NCBI RefSeq assembly: GCF_001885075.1
Contig: NZ_MODU01000004.1
Location: 3,410,001-3,474,000 of the forward strand
Direction of reading: 5' to 3'
Source: Alteromonas sp. V450
GTDB taxonomy: Bacteria > Pseudomonadota > Gammaproteobacteria > Enterobacterales > Alteromonadaceae
DNA: 64,000 nucleotides
Under the pieces are notes generated by a model that was not told the DNA's origin, ran no database searches, and saw only the letters and a program-made list of their open reading frames with translations. The translations under genes were made by a program, and so were the position numbers. Within the stretch, counting starts at the first letter, position 1, and each line of letters begins with the position of its first letter. Shown piece after piece: positions 55,241 to 64,000 of the stretch.

Positions 55241-55433
55241 TAGTACTTTTTAACGGTACTTTTCTATGTAGATTAGAATGAACATGCAAGGCTGGTATAT
55301 GAACTAACGCCCCACCTTGCTTAATTATTGACCCACTGTGTTTGCAATGTTACTACTGAATAACGTTTTGCATTGCGGGCATGGTGGGTTACGTGCACGT
55401 ATTTCTACTTACACCAACAGGGAAGTGCACGTT

Positions 55434-57164
55434 ATGTTTCACGCCACGTTTTATGCGCTCGCGCTATTTTCTTTTATGGTTAGCTTTCACGCAGTAGCGG
55501 CTGAACCACATTCCACAACACGTAAACCGGCTACAAATAAAAACGCCGACGCTTGTTACCCGTCAGATTCAGTGTTTTATAACGGTGTTATTTATACTGC
55601 AAACGATGCTCAGTGGCAGGCCGAAGCTGTTGCCGTGAACAACGGGCGAGTAGTGTTCGTTGGTAGCGCTGAACAGGCTGCGCCTTGGCTTTGTGGCACC
55701 AAAGCACGTATTGATTTGAAAGGCAGTACGCTTTTTCCCGGCTTTACAGATAGTCATCAGCATTTAGAAGGTATTGGAAAACGTACCCGAACATTAAGCT
55801 TGTTTGGCATTTCGTCGTTAAAAGACACCGTTGCCGCCATAAAAGCGTTTGCGGCCAATGTACCTGACGGTCAATGGGTGTTAGGCAGAGGGTGGATAGA
55901 ACGCGAGTGGCAAGATGAACAACGGTTTTTAACCGCTGCCGATTTGGATACCTTTACACAAACTAAGCCGTTATTTATGCCCCGTGCCGACGGCGTTTCC
56001 GCCGTGGTAAATTCAAAAGCGCTGGCGCTTGCTGGTGTTACGAAAGATACTCCCGACCCTGAAGGTGGAAAATTTGAGCGTTACGAAGACGGTACGCCTA
56101 CCGGTTATGTACTTGCCACCGCAATGGATTTTTTTCGCAATATTTTACCGCCAGAGTCCGACCAATATATAAAAGAAAACTTGCAGCGCGGTATGCAGGT
56201 GAATGTGTCGCAAGGATGGACAGCCACACATGATGCGGGCATGAAATGGCGAGAAGTACAGCAGCTTAAAGCGTTAGCAAACAGTGATGAAATGCTACAT
56301 CGCGTATATATAGCAGTGCCAATAAACGAAGCAAATGCTTTGTTTAAAAACGGTGCGCAGAAGCTTGCTAACGAGCTGTTTTACTTAAACGGAATAAAGG
56401 TGTTTATCGACGGTACATTAGGCTCGCGTGGAGCGGCGTTACTTGCGCCATACAGTGATGCCGATCACAGTGGGTTTATGGATCGCACCACCAAAGAAGA
56501 GTTAATGCCCGTGTTAGCGCAAGCCTTAAAACAAGGCTTTCAAGTGATGACACACGTTATTGGTGACCGCGCGCTTTATTCAACCCTTAACTGGTATGAA
56601 GAAGCGTGGGCAGACCTGCCAGAACAACAGTGGCACAGTACTGATTTACGCTGGCGCCTAGAGCATGCACAAATTATCCCGCCAGATCAGCAAGCGCGGT
56701 TGGCGGCGTTGAACATTATTGCGTCAATGCAGCCTAGTCATGCCATTGGTGATTTAAATTTTGCGCCAAGTCGCTTGGGCCCAAGCCGTTTAGAATATGC
56801 ATATCCTTGGAAACCGCTGGTGGAAAAAGGCGTAAAAGTAATAGGGGGCTCAGATGCGCCTGTTGAGATAGGCGACCCTCGCATTGAGTTCTACGCTGCT
56901 ATCACGCGAAATAGGCTAAATGGCACGTCAGGTGAAGGTTGGCATTTAGAGTTTGCGTTACCAAGGGCCGACGCGCTTAAAATGTTCACCTTATGGCCTG
57001 CTTATGCGTCGTTTCAAGAGGCGCATTTGGGCTCTATTGAAGTAGGTAAATATGCTGACTTTTCGGTGTTCGATACCAACTTCATGACAGCGCCGCCCAA
57101 GGATATTTTATCGTCAAGCGTAGTAATGACGGTTGTTAACGGGCAAATAGTGTACGCGCAATAA
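55434..57164 (+). CDS. Exported amidohydrolase (YtcJ-like, amidohydrolase 3 family)
   Basis: A 576-residue protein with a signal peptide (about 1-22, SFHAVAAE), then a YtcJ/amidohydrolase-3 body: VFYNGVIYTANDAQWQAEAVAVNNGRVVFVG, the metal motif FPGFTDSHQHLEG, FIDGTLGSRGAAL, THVIGDRA, RLEHAQIIPP and GGSDAPVEIGDPRIEFYAAITR. It probably hydrolyses a cyclic or acyl amide in the periplasm. I used the ATG at 55434, which gives a proper signal peptide and has AGGGA upstream; the longer upstream frame is unlikely. It lies between two TonB receptors and may serve one of them. Confidence 0.85.
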   Translation: MFHATFYALALFSFMVSFHAVAAEPHSTTRKPATNKNADACYPSDSVFYNGVIYTANDAQWQAEAVAVNNGRVVFVGSAEQAAPWLCGTKARIDLKGSTLFPGFTDSHQHLEGIGKRTRTLSLFGISSLKDTVAAIKAFAANVPDGQWVLGRGWIEREWQDEQRFLTAADLDTFTQTKPLFMPRADGVSAVVNSKALALAGVTKDTPDPEGGKFERYEDGTPTGYVLATAMDFFRNILPPESDQYIKENLQRGMQVNVSQGWTATHDAGMKWREVQQLKALANSDEMLHRVYIAVPINEANALFKNGAQKLANELFYLNGIKVFIDGTLGSRGAALLAPYSDADHSGFMDRTTKEELMPVLAQALKQGFQVMTHVIGDRALYSTLNWYEEAWADLPEQQWHSTDLRWRLEHAQIIPPDQQARLAALNIIASMQPSHAIGDLNFAPSRLGPSRLEYAYPWKPLVEKGVKVIGGSDAPVEIGDPRIEFYAAITRNRLNGTSGEGWHLEFALPRADALKMFTLWPAYASFQEAHLGSIEVGKYADFSVFDTNFMTAPPKDILSSSVVMTVVNGQIVYAQ

Positions 57165-57520
57165 GCTATCTACCGAAGGCCGAAATGGGCGCTCGCCCAT
57201 TTCTTTACTTTTTCTTAACCTTTCTTAATTGATTAATGTTTTGGCGTTACCCATGCTTCAACGCTGCCCCTGTGCACGCACTTCTTTTTATATGCACTTC
57301 GTTTAATGTTGAGTTTTATCCTAAAGAATAATATTTTTATTACTTAAGTGGTGATATTCCTTTCGTTTGTACTATCTTTTTGAAAGAGATATTTCCATAT
57401 GTCGTATTTTGCAACGTTGCTATCACCCTCTTTTCGATACGCACAGCTTATACCGACATCACGCCAATAATAAAAATCATAAAACATTTTAGACACAACA
57501 AGTCTCACAGGAGAAACACC
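57165..57520. other. Intergenic region before the large TonB receptor
   Basis: A 356-bp AT-rich stretch. It starts with the terminator described separately and ends with the ribosome site of the receptor gene. I see no convincing gene: a minus-strand frame crossing it has atypical composition and is antisense to the receptor start. Confidence 0.6.
57182..57216 (+). terminator. Intrinsic terminator after the amidohydrolase gene
   Basis: GAAATGGGC (57182-57190), loop GCTC, GCCCATTTC (57195-57203), then a T-rich tail. Confidence 0.85.
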
Positions 57521-60247
57521 TTGGATAATAGTAATTTCCCTAAAGGTAAAAAACTTAATCGAATAACCTCTGCAATAATTGCTAGTTCGCTTCCGCTTTT
57601 TGCCGCTATGACAGCGCCCACATTTGCGCAGGAAGCAGAAGAAAAAGCGGAAGATTTTGAGAACATAATTGTAACTGGTACGCGGATGAGCAATCGTTCT
57701 GCGGCCGACTCCCCTGTACCTGTTGACGTGATCACGGGTGAAGAATTCCGCCAAAACTCGTCGTCTGATGTACAAGACATGCTGCGTACAAATGTACCGT
57801 CGTTTGATGTAAATACGCAGCCCATTAGTGATGCGGCTACTATTGTGCGCCCAGCAAACATGCGCGGTCTGTCGCCAGACAACGTGTTGGTATTGGTAAA
57901 CGGCAAGCGTCGCCATCGCGGCTCGATTATTTCCTTCTTAGGCGGGGGTATTTCAGACGGTGCACAGGGTGTAGATATATCAGCCATACCTTCACTTGCG
58001 CTAAAGCAAGTTGAAGTACTGCGCGACGGTGCGTCATCGCAATACGGATCAGACGCCATCGCTGGTGTGCTTAACTTCTTACTTCGCGATAACGACGAAG
58101 GGTTTGAGTTCCGTGCAAACTACGGTTCTACCTATGAAGGTGACGGCGACAACTACACCATTTCAGCAAACGCTGGTTTCTCACTTGGTGCAGACGGTTT
58201 TGTGAATATTACCGGTGAAATTCGTGACGTTGAAGGTACCGTGCGCTCTGTTGTACGTAATGACGTTCAAGGTATGGTAGACGCAGGGTATTTAACCCAG
58301 TCAGATTTCTCAACTATTAACACGTATACCAACGAAGTGCCGCAGTATTGGGGCCAGCCAGACGTAGAAGACGATTATAAGGTTTTCATTAACTCGGCTT
58401 ACGAGCTAAACGACAAAGCAGAGCTTTACCTATTTGGTAACTACGGTAAGCGTACCGTAACAGGTGGTTTCTTCTACCGTAACCCGGTAACGGAAGGTAG
58501 CCAGCGCGGCGGTGTATACCGTGGCCCACTTGTTGATCCTCTTACAGGTTTAGCCGACCCAGACGGTGTGCACTCAGTACTTGTTGGTGACCTAGACGGT
58601 GTGGGCGTAGGTGGTAGCTGTATTGACGGTATTCCAATTGGCGGTGAAGGTAACGTATTCCCAGATCCAACGTTTTTGGCGCAAGTACAGGCCGACGATA
58701 ACTGTTTCTCATTTATTGAAACTATCCCAACGGGCTTTGTACCTCGCTTCGGTGGTGATAACGAAGACATGGCGTTTACTGTAGGTGTGCGCGGCGACTT
58801 AGATGTGGGTAACGGCTTAGGTTACGACTTCAGTGCACAGCGTGGCTCAAACCGTACTGACTTCTTTATTAAAAACACCATTAACGCGTCATTAGGCCCA
58901 GATACGCCACGTGACTTTGTGCCTGGCGGCCAAGAGCAAACCGAAACACTGGTTAATCTTAATTTTGTATATGGTGTTGATGTTGGCCTAGCGTCTGACT
59001 TGAACGTTGCATTTGGCGCTGAGTACCGCAAAGAAGAATTCGACTTGTTTGCTGGTGATGAAGCGTCTTACGCGTTAGGTCCGTTGGCTAGCCAAGGCTT
59101 CTCGTCAAGTTCGAACGGGTTTGGCGGCTTCCCGCGCGACACTAGCGCGTCGCAAGACAGTACCGCGTTTTATATCGACCTAGAGGCAGACGTTACAGAG
59201 CAACTAACCCTGCAAGCTGCGGTACGTCGTGAAGACTTCAGTGAATTTGGCGACACTACCGACTTTAAAATTGCCGGTATATTCCACGTTACTGACGATT
59301 TCCGCTTACGCGGTGCCTATTCAACGGGTTTCCACGCGCCTACGGCGGGTCAGGCTAGTATCACTAACGTAACCACGCAAAACGTAAACGGTGTATTGAT
59401 TGACCAAGGTACGCTGCCGCTGTCGTCAGCTGCGGGTCAACTAGCGGCCGACTTTATTGAAAGCCAAGGTAACGGTCGCCCCGACCTAGGTCCTGAGGAA
59501 GCGGTTAACTTCTCGTTTGGTGCTTCAATTGATATTGCAGACATGAGCTGGACTATCGATTTTTACAATATCGAAATGGAAGATCGCGTAGCGCTAGGTG
59601 CCAATGTAAACTTCCTAGATGCACTTAACTTTGCGGGTGGCGGCACAAACTACGCCACTGTGTCTGAGGCGCTTACCGAACTTGACGCATCAGGTATTAT
59701 CGACCGTCAAAACTTTATTGGCTTAGACGACCTGTCGCAGTTCCGCTTCTTCTCGAACAGCTTCGACACCACTACACGCGGTATTGATATTGTAGGTAAC
59801 TACAGCTTCGATTTGTGGGAAGGTAATTCACGCATAACGCTAGCGGCAAACTACAACGAAACTGAAGTAGACGATGTAGGTACGCTAAACCCTATTGGTG
59901 ATGGTCGCGTTGCTGCTATTGAAGACTTGCTGCCTAACTTGCGCGGTAATATTTCATGGACACACACCCAAGGCGCATTGCGTACGCTTGTTCGTGCAAA
60001 CTACTACGGTGGTTGGGACGATACCGGCAATGGCGTGAATGGCATTGATGCCGCTGTGCTTATTGATGTTGAAGCGAAATATTCGTACAGCGAAAACCTA
60101 GATCTGGTTATTGGTGTGAACAACCTGTTCGACGAGTACCCGGAAGAAAACCCAAGTGCGGGCAGTTTAGGTCAGCTTTACTCTGAAGCAAGTCCGTTCG
60201 GCTTTAACGGCGGTATGTGGTACGTGCAAGCGCGTTATACTTACTAA
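57521..60247 (+). CDS. Large TonB-dependent receptor
   Basis: A 908-residue outer-membrane receptor: an N-terminal signal region (about 10-36, ITSAIIASSLPLFAAMTAPTFAQ), TonB-box-like ENIIVTGTRM, a plug domain (SPVPVDVITGEEFRQNSSSDVQDMLRTNVPSFD, MRGLSPDNVLVLVNGKRRHR, VEVLRDGASSQYGSDAIAGVLNF) and a beta barrel ending in WYVQARYTY. It belongs to the wide group used for polymers, cofactors and siderophores. I chose TTG at 57521, seven bases after AGGAG, because it gives a normal signal peptide; the frame extends upstream without a family match. The cognate substrate is unknown. Confidence 0.9.
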   Translation: MDNSNFPKGKKLNRITSAIIASSLPLFAAMTAPTFAQEAEEKAEDFENIIVTGTRMSNRSAADSPVPVDVITGEEFRQNSSSDVQDMLRTNVPSFDVNTQPISDAATIVRPANMRGLSPDNVLVLVNGKRRHRGSIISFLGGGISDGAQGVDISAIPSLALKQVEVLRDGASSQYGSDAIAGVLNFLLRDNDEGFEFRANYGSTYEGDGDNYTISANAGFSLGADGFVNITGEIRDVEGTVRSVVRNDVQGMVDAGYLTQSDFSTINTYTNEVPQYWGQPDVEDDYKVFINSAYELNDKAELYLFGNYGKRTVTGGFFYRNPVTEGSQRGGVYRGPLVDPLTGLADPDGVHSVLVGDLDGVGVGGSCIDGIPIGGEGNVFPDPTFLAQVQADDNCFSFIETIPTGFVPRFGGDNEDMAFTVGVRGDLDVGNGLGYDFSAQRGSNRTDFFIKNTINASLGPDTPRDFVPGGQEQTETLVNLNFVYGVDVGLASDLNVAFGAEYRKEEFDLFAGDEASYALGPLASQGFSSSSNGFGGFPRDTSASQDSTAFYIDLEADVTEQLTLQAAVRREDFSEFGDTTDFKIAGIFHVTDDFRLRGAYSTGFHAPTAGQASITNVTTQNVNGVLIDQGTLPLSSAAGQLAADFIESQGNGRPDLGPEEAVNFSFGASIDIADMSWTIDFYNIEMEDRVALGANVNFLDALNFAGGGTNYATVSEALTELDASGIIDRQNFIGLDDLSQFRFFSNSFDTTTRGIDIVGNYSFDLWEGNSRITLAANYNETEVDDVGTLNPIGDGRVAAIEDLLPNLRGNISWTHTQGALRTLVRANYYGGWDDTGNGVNGIDAAVLIDVEAKYSYSENLDLVIGVNNLFDEYPEENPSAGSLGQLYSEASPFGFNGGMWYVQARYTY

Positions 60248-60261
60248 GCTTTAAAGCAATA

Positions 60262-60294
60262 AAAAATGCCGTTTCATTGAAACGGCATTTTTGT
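60262..60294. terminator. Intrinsic terminator after the large TonB receptor
   Basis: AAAAATGCCGTTTC pairs with GAAACGGCATTTTT around a short ATT loop, with A- and T-runs on both sides, so it can act in both directions. Confidence 0.88.
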
Positions 60295-60371
60295 TTCTGG
60301 CCCTAAATTAGGCGTCCTATAAGTAGGTTTCTATCAAGCTTGCCTTGTTGTTAAATGCCTTTACCGAAACC

Positions 60372-61592
60372 TTATTGGTATTTTTTAAGTTCTAATCTAG
60401 ACACCATACCCTTGTGTACCTCGTCTGGGCCGTCTGCAAGCCGAAGGGCACGCGCGCCCGCGGCAAAACGCGCTAGCGGGAAGTCGCTACACATGCCCGC
60501 ACCACCATGAATTTGCAGGGCCATATCCACTACGCTTTGTAACATGTTTGGTACCACTACTTTTATCGCTGATATTTCGGTCATGGCATGCTTTACACCC
60601 AGGTTGTCTATTTTCCATGCGGCGTGCAAGGTAAGTAAGCGCGCTTGTTCGATGGCCATGCGGGCGTCGGCTACGCGTTCTAAATTGCCACCTAAGCGAA
60701 TAATAGGTTTGCCAAATGCCACCCGCTCATGACCGCGTTTTAACGCAAGTTCAAGGGCTTTTTCGGCCATACCGATAGCGCGCATACAGTGGTGAATACG
60801 ACCTGGGCCTAAGCGGCCTTGCGCAATAGCGAAACCTTTACCTAACCCCATAACAAGGTGGTCTTTACTTACCCTTACGTTATCAAAGTGCATTTCACCA
60901 TGGCCATATGGTGCATCGTAGTCGCCGTATGCATCTAGCATACGTTTAATGGTAATTCCTGGTGTGTCTAGCGGTACTATCACCATACTGTGGCGGCTGT
61001 GTTTGTCATTTTCTGGGTTTGATAAACCCATGAATATTGTAAATGCAGCATTGGGGTGGCCTAAGCCGGTAGACCACCACTTCTTGCCGTTAATAACTAC
61101 ATCGTCACCGTCTTCAATGATGGTAGCAGCCATATTGGTGGCGTCAGATGACGCAACGTCTGGCTCGGTCATGCCAAATACCGAACGTATTTCACCTGCC
61201 AATAAAGGCTTTAGCCATTTCTCTTTTTGTGCGTCGCTGCCGAAATGATAAAGCACTTCCATGTTACCGGTGTCAGGCGCATTACAATTGAAAATTTCAG
61301 GGGCGAACAAGTATTTGCCCATGCGTTCTGCCATTGGGGCATATTCAAGCGTAGTAAGACCTTGGCCTAGCTCAGCATCGGGTAAGAATAAGTTGGCCAA
61401 ACCTGCCTCACGTGCTTTTGCTTTAAGTGCTTCAGTGCCTGGATGTAGTTTCCAGTTTTTCCAGTCACCGTGGTTATTCTCTTTATGGTGAAAATCATAA
61501 ACTTCATTTTCGATAGGGGCGATGTGCTCGGCAATGAAGTTATCTAGTTTTTCAAGCAGCGCTTTTGTTTTATCGTTATGTGAGAAATCCAT
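60372..61592 (-). CDS. Acyl-CoA dehydrogenase
   Basis: A 406-residue flavoenzyme of the ACAD10/11-like branch. Signatures: FGMTEPDVASSDATNM (FAD and substrate region), KKWWSTGLGHPNAAF, GLGKGFAIAQGRLGPGRIHHCMRAIGMAE and, near the C-terminus, ALQIHGGAGMCSDFPLARFAAGARALRLADGPDEVHKG. It oxidises the alpha-beta bond of acyl-CoA esters. It is divergent from a LysR regulator across 235 bases, so the regulator probably controls it. Confidence 0.92.
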   Translation of the reverse strand: MDFSHNDKTKALLEKLDNFIAEHIAPIENEVYDFHHKENNHGDWKNWKLHPGTEALKAKAREAGLANLFLPDAELGQGLTTLEYAPMAERMGKYLFAPEIFNCNAPDTGNMEVLYHFGSDAQKEKWLKPLLAGEIRSVFGMTEPDVASSDATNMAATIIEDGDDVVINGKKWWSTGLGHPNAAFTIFMGLSNPENDKHSRHSMVIVPLDTPGITIKRMLDAYGDYDAPYGHGEMHFDNVRVSKDHLVMGLGKGFAIAQGRLGPGRIHHCMRAIGMAEKALELALKRGHERVAFGKPIIRLGGNLERVADARMAIEQARLLTLHAAWKIDNLGVKHAMTEISAIKVVVPNMLQSVVDMALQIHGGAGMCSDFPLARFAAGARALRLADGPDEVHKGMVSRLELKKYQ

Positions 61593-61750
61593 AGGGTACC
61601 TTTTATTCTGTTAGGCTCTGAGTAATGGTGGCGCATGTAGCTACCTACAAACGCACAGCAACATACTTCAGTCGCACGGTTTTAATTCGATAACTCTATA
61701 ATAGACAGCATTTTTAAATGAATGAAATGAAATATAATCCTTGATGTGTG

Positions 61751-61763
61751 TGAATTAAATTCA
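61751..61763. promoter_or_regulatory. LysR-type T-N11-A palindrome
   Basis: TGAATTAAATTCA is a near-perfect 13-bp palindrome with T at the first and A at the last place. It lies 65 bases before the LysR start codon, in the divergent region with the acyl-CoA dehydrogenase. Confidence 0.55.
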
Positions 61764-61827
61764 TACCTTATGGTTGGTTAACGCACGATTAGTAGGTATC
61801 TATAAGTAGGTATTTAATAACAAGGCA

Positions 61828-62757
61828 ATGGGCATGTTAGAACACCGTCAATTTGAAAAACTCGACTTGAACTTGCTAAAAGTGTTTGAGGCGCTTTGGC
61901 TGCACAGAAACATGACGCGAGTGGCCGAGAGTTTGAATATTACGCCGTCGGCGGTAAGCCATGCCATGCGACGGTTTCGCGATGTGCTTAACGACCCTTT
62001 ATTTGTAAAAGAAAAGCAAGCTATGCTGCCAACAGCTGCGTGCGAACGCCTTGCGCCTTCAATTTTGCAGGCGTTGGCTGATATACGAAAAGCTTTAGGC
62101 GCGTTTAACGAGTTTAACCCATTGTACAGTCATCAGCGTTTTGTCATTGCTATGCAAGAGTCGCTAGAGCTTGGCGTATTGCCCACGCTATTATCAACGT
62201 TACAAAATAAAGCGCCCAATGTGGAAATTGTCAGTACACGCCTACACCGTGATACTATGTTGGCCGATTTGAGCAGCCGCAATTTACATCTTGTTATTGA
62301 TATAGGCAGAGCAGTGGCTGCGCCAATAGCGCATTCACTATTGCGCCGTGACAACTACTGCGTGTTAATGAGCAAACACAATCCGTTGGCACAAGGTTTA
62401 GATAAAAAGAAGTATCTGGCCGCTAAACACATAACCGTGTCAAACAGGGTAAAGGGGGCGTCCGTTGAGGAGATTGCGCTTCAGCAGCTCGGCGTAAGCC
62501 GCCCATCTCATTGGCGTTGCCAAAACTATCGCGCTGCTGCCGATGTTGTGGCATGCAGCAACGCGCTGCTTACTTTGCCCGGCTCCGTTGCCGACGCGGT
62601 GGCCGATAATAATCTGATAAGCGCTAAGCTTCCTTATGGCTTGCCGGCGTTAGAAACACACCTATACTGGCACTCTCAGCATGAAGGCGAGCCAGGGCTA
62701 ATATGGCTTAGGGACTTAATGTTACACTTGTTCGCTGAATCTGGTCATACCAGATAG
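61828..62757 (+). CDS. LysR-family transcriptional regulator
   Basis: A 309-residue LysR-type regulator. The N-terminal winged HTH is LDLNLLKVFEALWLHRNMTRVAESLNITPSAVSHAMRRF (about 10-50), followed by a linker and a periplasmic-binding-fold effector domain (about 95-300). It is of the group with NLLxVFEAL rather than the classical E. coli CysB type. Divergent orientation toward the acyl-CoA dehydrogenase gene suggests control of that gene and autoregulation. The effector is unknown. Confidence 0.9.
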   Translation: MGMLEHRQFEKLDLNLLKVFEALWLHRNMTRVAESLNITPSAVSHAMRRFRDVLNDPLFVKEKQAMLPTAACERLAPSILQALADIRKALGAFNEFNPLYSHQRFVIAMQESLELGVLPTLLSTLQNKAPNVEIVSTRLHRDTMLADLSSRNLHLVIDIGRAVAAPIAHSLLRRDNYCVLMSKHNPLAQGLDKKKYLAAKHITVSNRVKGASVEEIALQQLGVSRPSHWRCQNYRAAADVVACSNALLTLPGSVADAVADNNLISAKLPYGLPALETHLYWHSQHEGEPGLIWLRDLMLHLFAESGHTR

Positions 62758-62819
62758 TCTTTGGTACCATACTTATCAATAACCGTATCAAAACGTTCAG
62801 TTTAGGTAACACCAACGGC

Positions 62820-63581
62820 ATGAAAATTCATACTTTGTCTGGCTATATACAGCATATCTACCTTGTTGAAGATACTTCGGGTATTTTACTTCTCGACGGC
62901 TGTAGCCGTGCCGATGTCGATGAAGTGTGCCGATACATTACGCAAACACTAGGGCGTCCGCTTAGCCATTTAAAACTGATCACTGTTACACATATGCATC
63001 CCGACCATGCGGGTGGGGCAATGCTGCTACGGCAAAGAAGTGGCGCACAGGTAGCATCTCACCCTAAGGCAAGCCAGTGGTATCGCGGTGTTATGGGGCG
63101 CATAGCGCACAGTATTGATATTCTGTTAACTTGGTATGTGGCAGGGCGTATAGGCAAGCCCAGAAAGCCGGTATGGTATAACCCTGTATTGGCCCCCGAT
63201 ATTTTATTGAAAGGTAAACAACGCCTGCCGGGCTTCGCCGACTGGCAGGTACTATACACGCCAGGTCATACCGATCATGATTTGTCTTTGGTGCACACGC
63301 CTACGCAACAGGCATACATTGCCGATGTGTTGGTGCAGGTTAAAGGTGAATTAGTACCGCCTTATCCACTCTGTCACCCTAACCAATACCGGCAAACGCT
63401 AAACATGCTGGCAAATTCACAAATTGATACATTCTTTTGTGCGCACGTACCGCCAACAAAAAAAGACGATATTGATTTTGCGCATGTTGTCGAAAACGCC
63501 CCCCGAAAGCCTAAGAATCACTGGCATTCCAGCAAAAACCGTATAAAGAAAAAGCTATTTGGCTTAACAAAAGAGCACTAA
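62820..63581 (+). CDS. MBL-fold metallo-hydrolase
   Basis: A 253-residue metallo-beta-lactamase-fold protein with HxHxDH in THMHPDHAGG, the third ligand region LYTPGHTDHDLSLV, and IADVLVQ with an Asp ligand. No signal peptide is present. The C-terminal 30 residues are basic (KNHWHSSKNRIKKKLFG). The family covers glyoxalase II-like, lactonase and nuclease activities, so the substrate cannot be deduced. It follows the LysR gene with 62 bases between. Confidence 0.87.
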   Translation: MKIHTLSGYIQHIYLVEDTSGILLLDGCSRADVDEVCRYITQTLGRPLSHLKLITVTHMHPDHAGGAMLLRQRSGAQVASHPKASQWYRGVMGRIAHSIDILLTWYVAGRIGKPRKPVWYNPVLAPDILLKGKQRLPGFADWQVLYTPGHTDHDLSLVHTPTQQAYIADVLVQVKGELVPPYPLCHPNQYRQTLNMLANSQIDTFFCAHVPPTKKDDIDFAHVVENAPRKPKNHWHSSKNRIKKKLFGLTKEH

Positions 63582-63610
63582 AAAATCTTCGCCGGAGGGC
63601 GGTTTTTTGG
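63581..63610 (+). terminator. Possible weak terminator after the MBL gene
   Basis: CGCC and GGCG pair around GGAG, followed by GTTTTTT; an A-run lies before. The stem is only four bases plus wobble. Confidence 0.4.
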
Positions 63611-63790
63611 CGAGTGTTTTGCATTTACGCTTGTATTTGCGGTCTTAACATCCACATATTAATGTAAAGAATGTGTGGTTTAAGCGGCATTGTCGTTATG
63701 GCGTGTGTGTTAAACAGCGTCTAGCGTGACCTATCAACACAGCCATAATGCGCAAAACGTCAAACAATAAACAGGAGCTGCAGCCGCGAT

Positions 63791-64000
63791 ATGCAAAAAA
63801 ACATCGCTTCGCTTTTTGATAAAACCCTTGCTATGGCGTCGCTAACTGGCGACAAGTTAGCCGACGTATTTAGCAAAGAAACCCATCGCTTTACTATTAC
63901 CGGGTTAAGTAGAAGCGGCAAGTCGATGTTGTTCACCAGTTTAATTACTATGCTGAAAAGCCGTAGTGAAGAGGGCTACGCATGTTTACCGCTGCTGCGA
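63791..64000 (+). CDS. ycjX: YcjX-family GTPase/ATPase-like protein, 3' end outside window
   Basis: The first 70 codons of a gene, open to the last base. The product starts MQKNIASLFDKTLAMASLTG and has a P-loop GLSRSGKSMLFTSLI, the pattern of YcjX (DUF463), a stress-related nucleotide-binding protein next to ycjF and the psp genes in E. coli. The ATG at 63791 is preceded by AGGAG at a rather long distance (about 13 bases). The rest of the gene lies beyond the window, so this is a family call from a short N-terminus. Confidence 0.75.
   Translation, partial: MQKNIASLFDKTLAMASLTGDKLADVFSKETHRFTITGLSRSGKSMLFTSLITMLKSRSEEGYACLPLLR

Noticed and set aside
57344..57916. Minus-strand 190-residue frame over the start of the large TonB receptor
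   Set aside because: Composition is atypical (many Arg, Cys, Tyr, His), with no family resemblance, and it lies antisense to a certain gene.

Overview
The window looks like the chromosome of a marine gammaproteobacterium of the Alteromonadales, most probably Alteromonas or a close relative. This rests on gene content and protein character (SlmA, CoaBC, RadC, RpmB/RpmG, KdkA, Kbl/Tdh, a DUF2960 protein, several TonB receptors, many GGDEF/EAL proteins) and on moderate GC. No 16S gene is present, so the genus is an inference.

Layout. 1-3.8 kb: the 3' part of a CDP-glycerol glycerophosphotransferase-like gene, then slmA, coaBC and radC. 3.9-9.5 kb: a surface-polysaccharide block between radC and rpmB, made of a yjbEFGH/gfcABCD-like cluster and a convergent TagD-like/glycerophosphotransferase pair. 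10-14.3 kb: rpmB-rpmG, a small unknown gene, mutM, coaD, kdkA and a heptosyltransferase (LPS core). 14.4-18.6 kb: an operon of a periplasmic binding-like protein, an outer-membrane barrel and a membrane GGDEF-EAL protein. 18.7-22.6 kb: kbl-tdh (threonine to glycine), glpE, glpG and a FliL-like gene. 22.7-27.6 kb: ubiC-ubiA, a HigBA-type toxin-antitoxin pair, ubiK and rep. 27.6-30.7 kb: a GAF-GAF-GGDEF-EAL gene broken in its first GAF domain, and a cytochrome c5. 30.9 kb: tRNA-Arg(CCG).

Two accessory cassettes stand out. Directly behind the tRNA (31.07-34.76 kb, minus strand) is a tightly packed operon: a HipB-like regulator, a 50-residue HipA N-terminal stub, a DUF262 protein without a visible HNH, and a DUF262-DUF1524 (HNH) protein. 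The 8-bp sequence spanning the tRNA 3' end recurs just beyond the cassette. The second (46.19-51.05 kb, minus strand) is a SAM methyltransferase gene overlapping a 1097-residue gene for a PLD nuclease-SF2 helicase-DUF3427 protein, which carries an internal LexA/UmuD-like S24 peptidase domain, followed by a membrane NERD-nuclease gene. Both look like defence or DNA-processing systems. The second is the best candidate for something undescribed.

Between them (35-46 kb) lie an NhaC antiporter, a sulfide/persulfide module (two YeeE/YedE halves, an Rrf2 regulator, a TauE-like exporter, an ETHE1-like dioxygenase and a TIGR01244 protein), a BCCT transporter, and poorly known genes including a decayed partial duplication. 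The last part (51-64 kb) holds a helical-repeat protein, an M15-like peptidase, a siderophore-type TonB receptor with a Fur-like box, an exported amidohydrolase, a large TonB receptor, an acyl-CoA dehydrogenase with a divergent LysR regulator, an MBL-fold hydrolase, and the start of ycjX. No integrase, transposase, IS element or CRISPR array was found.
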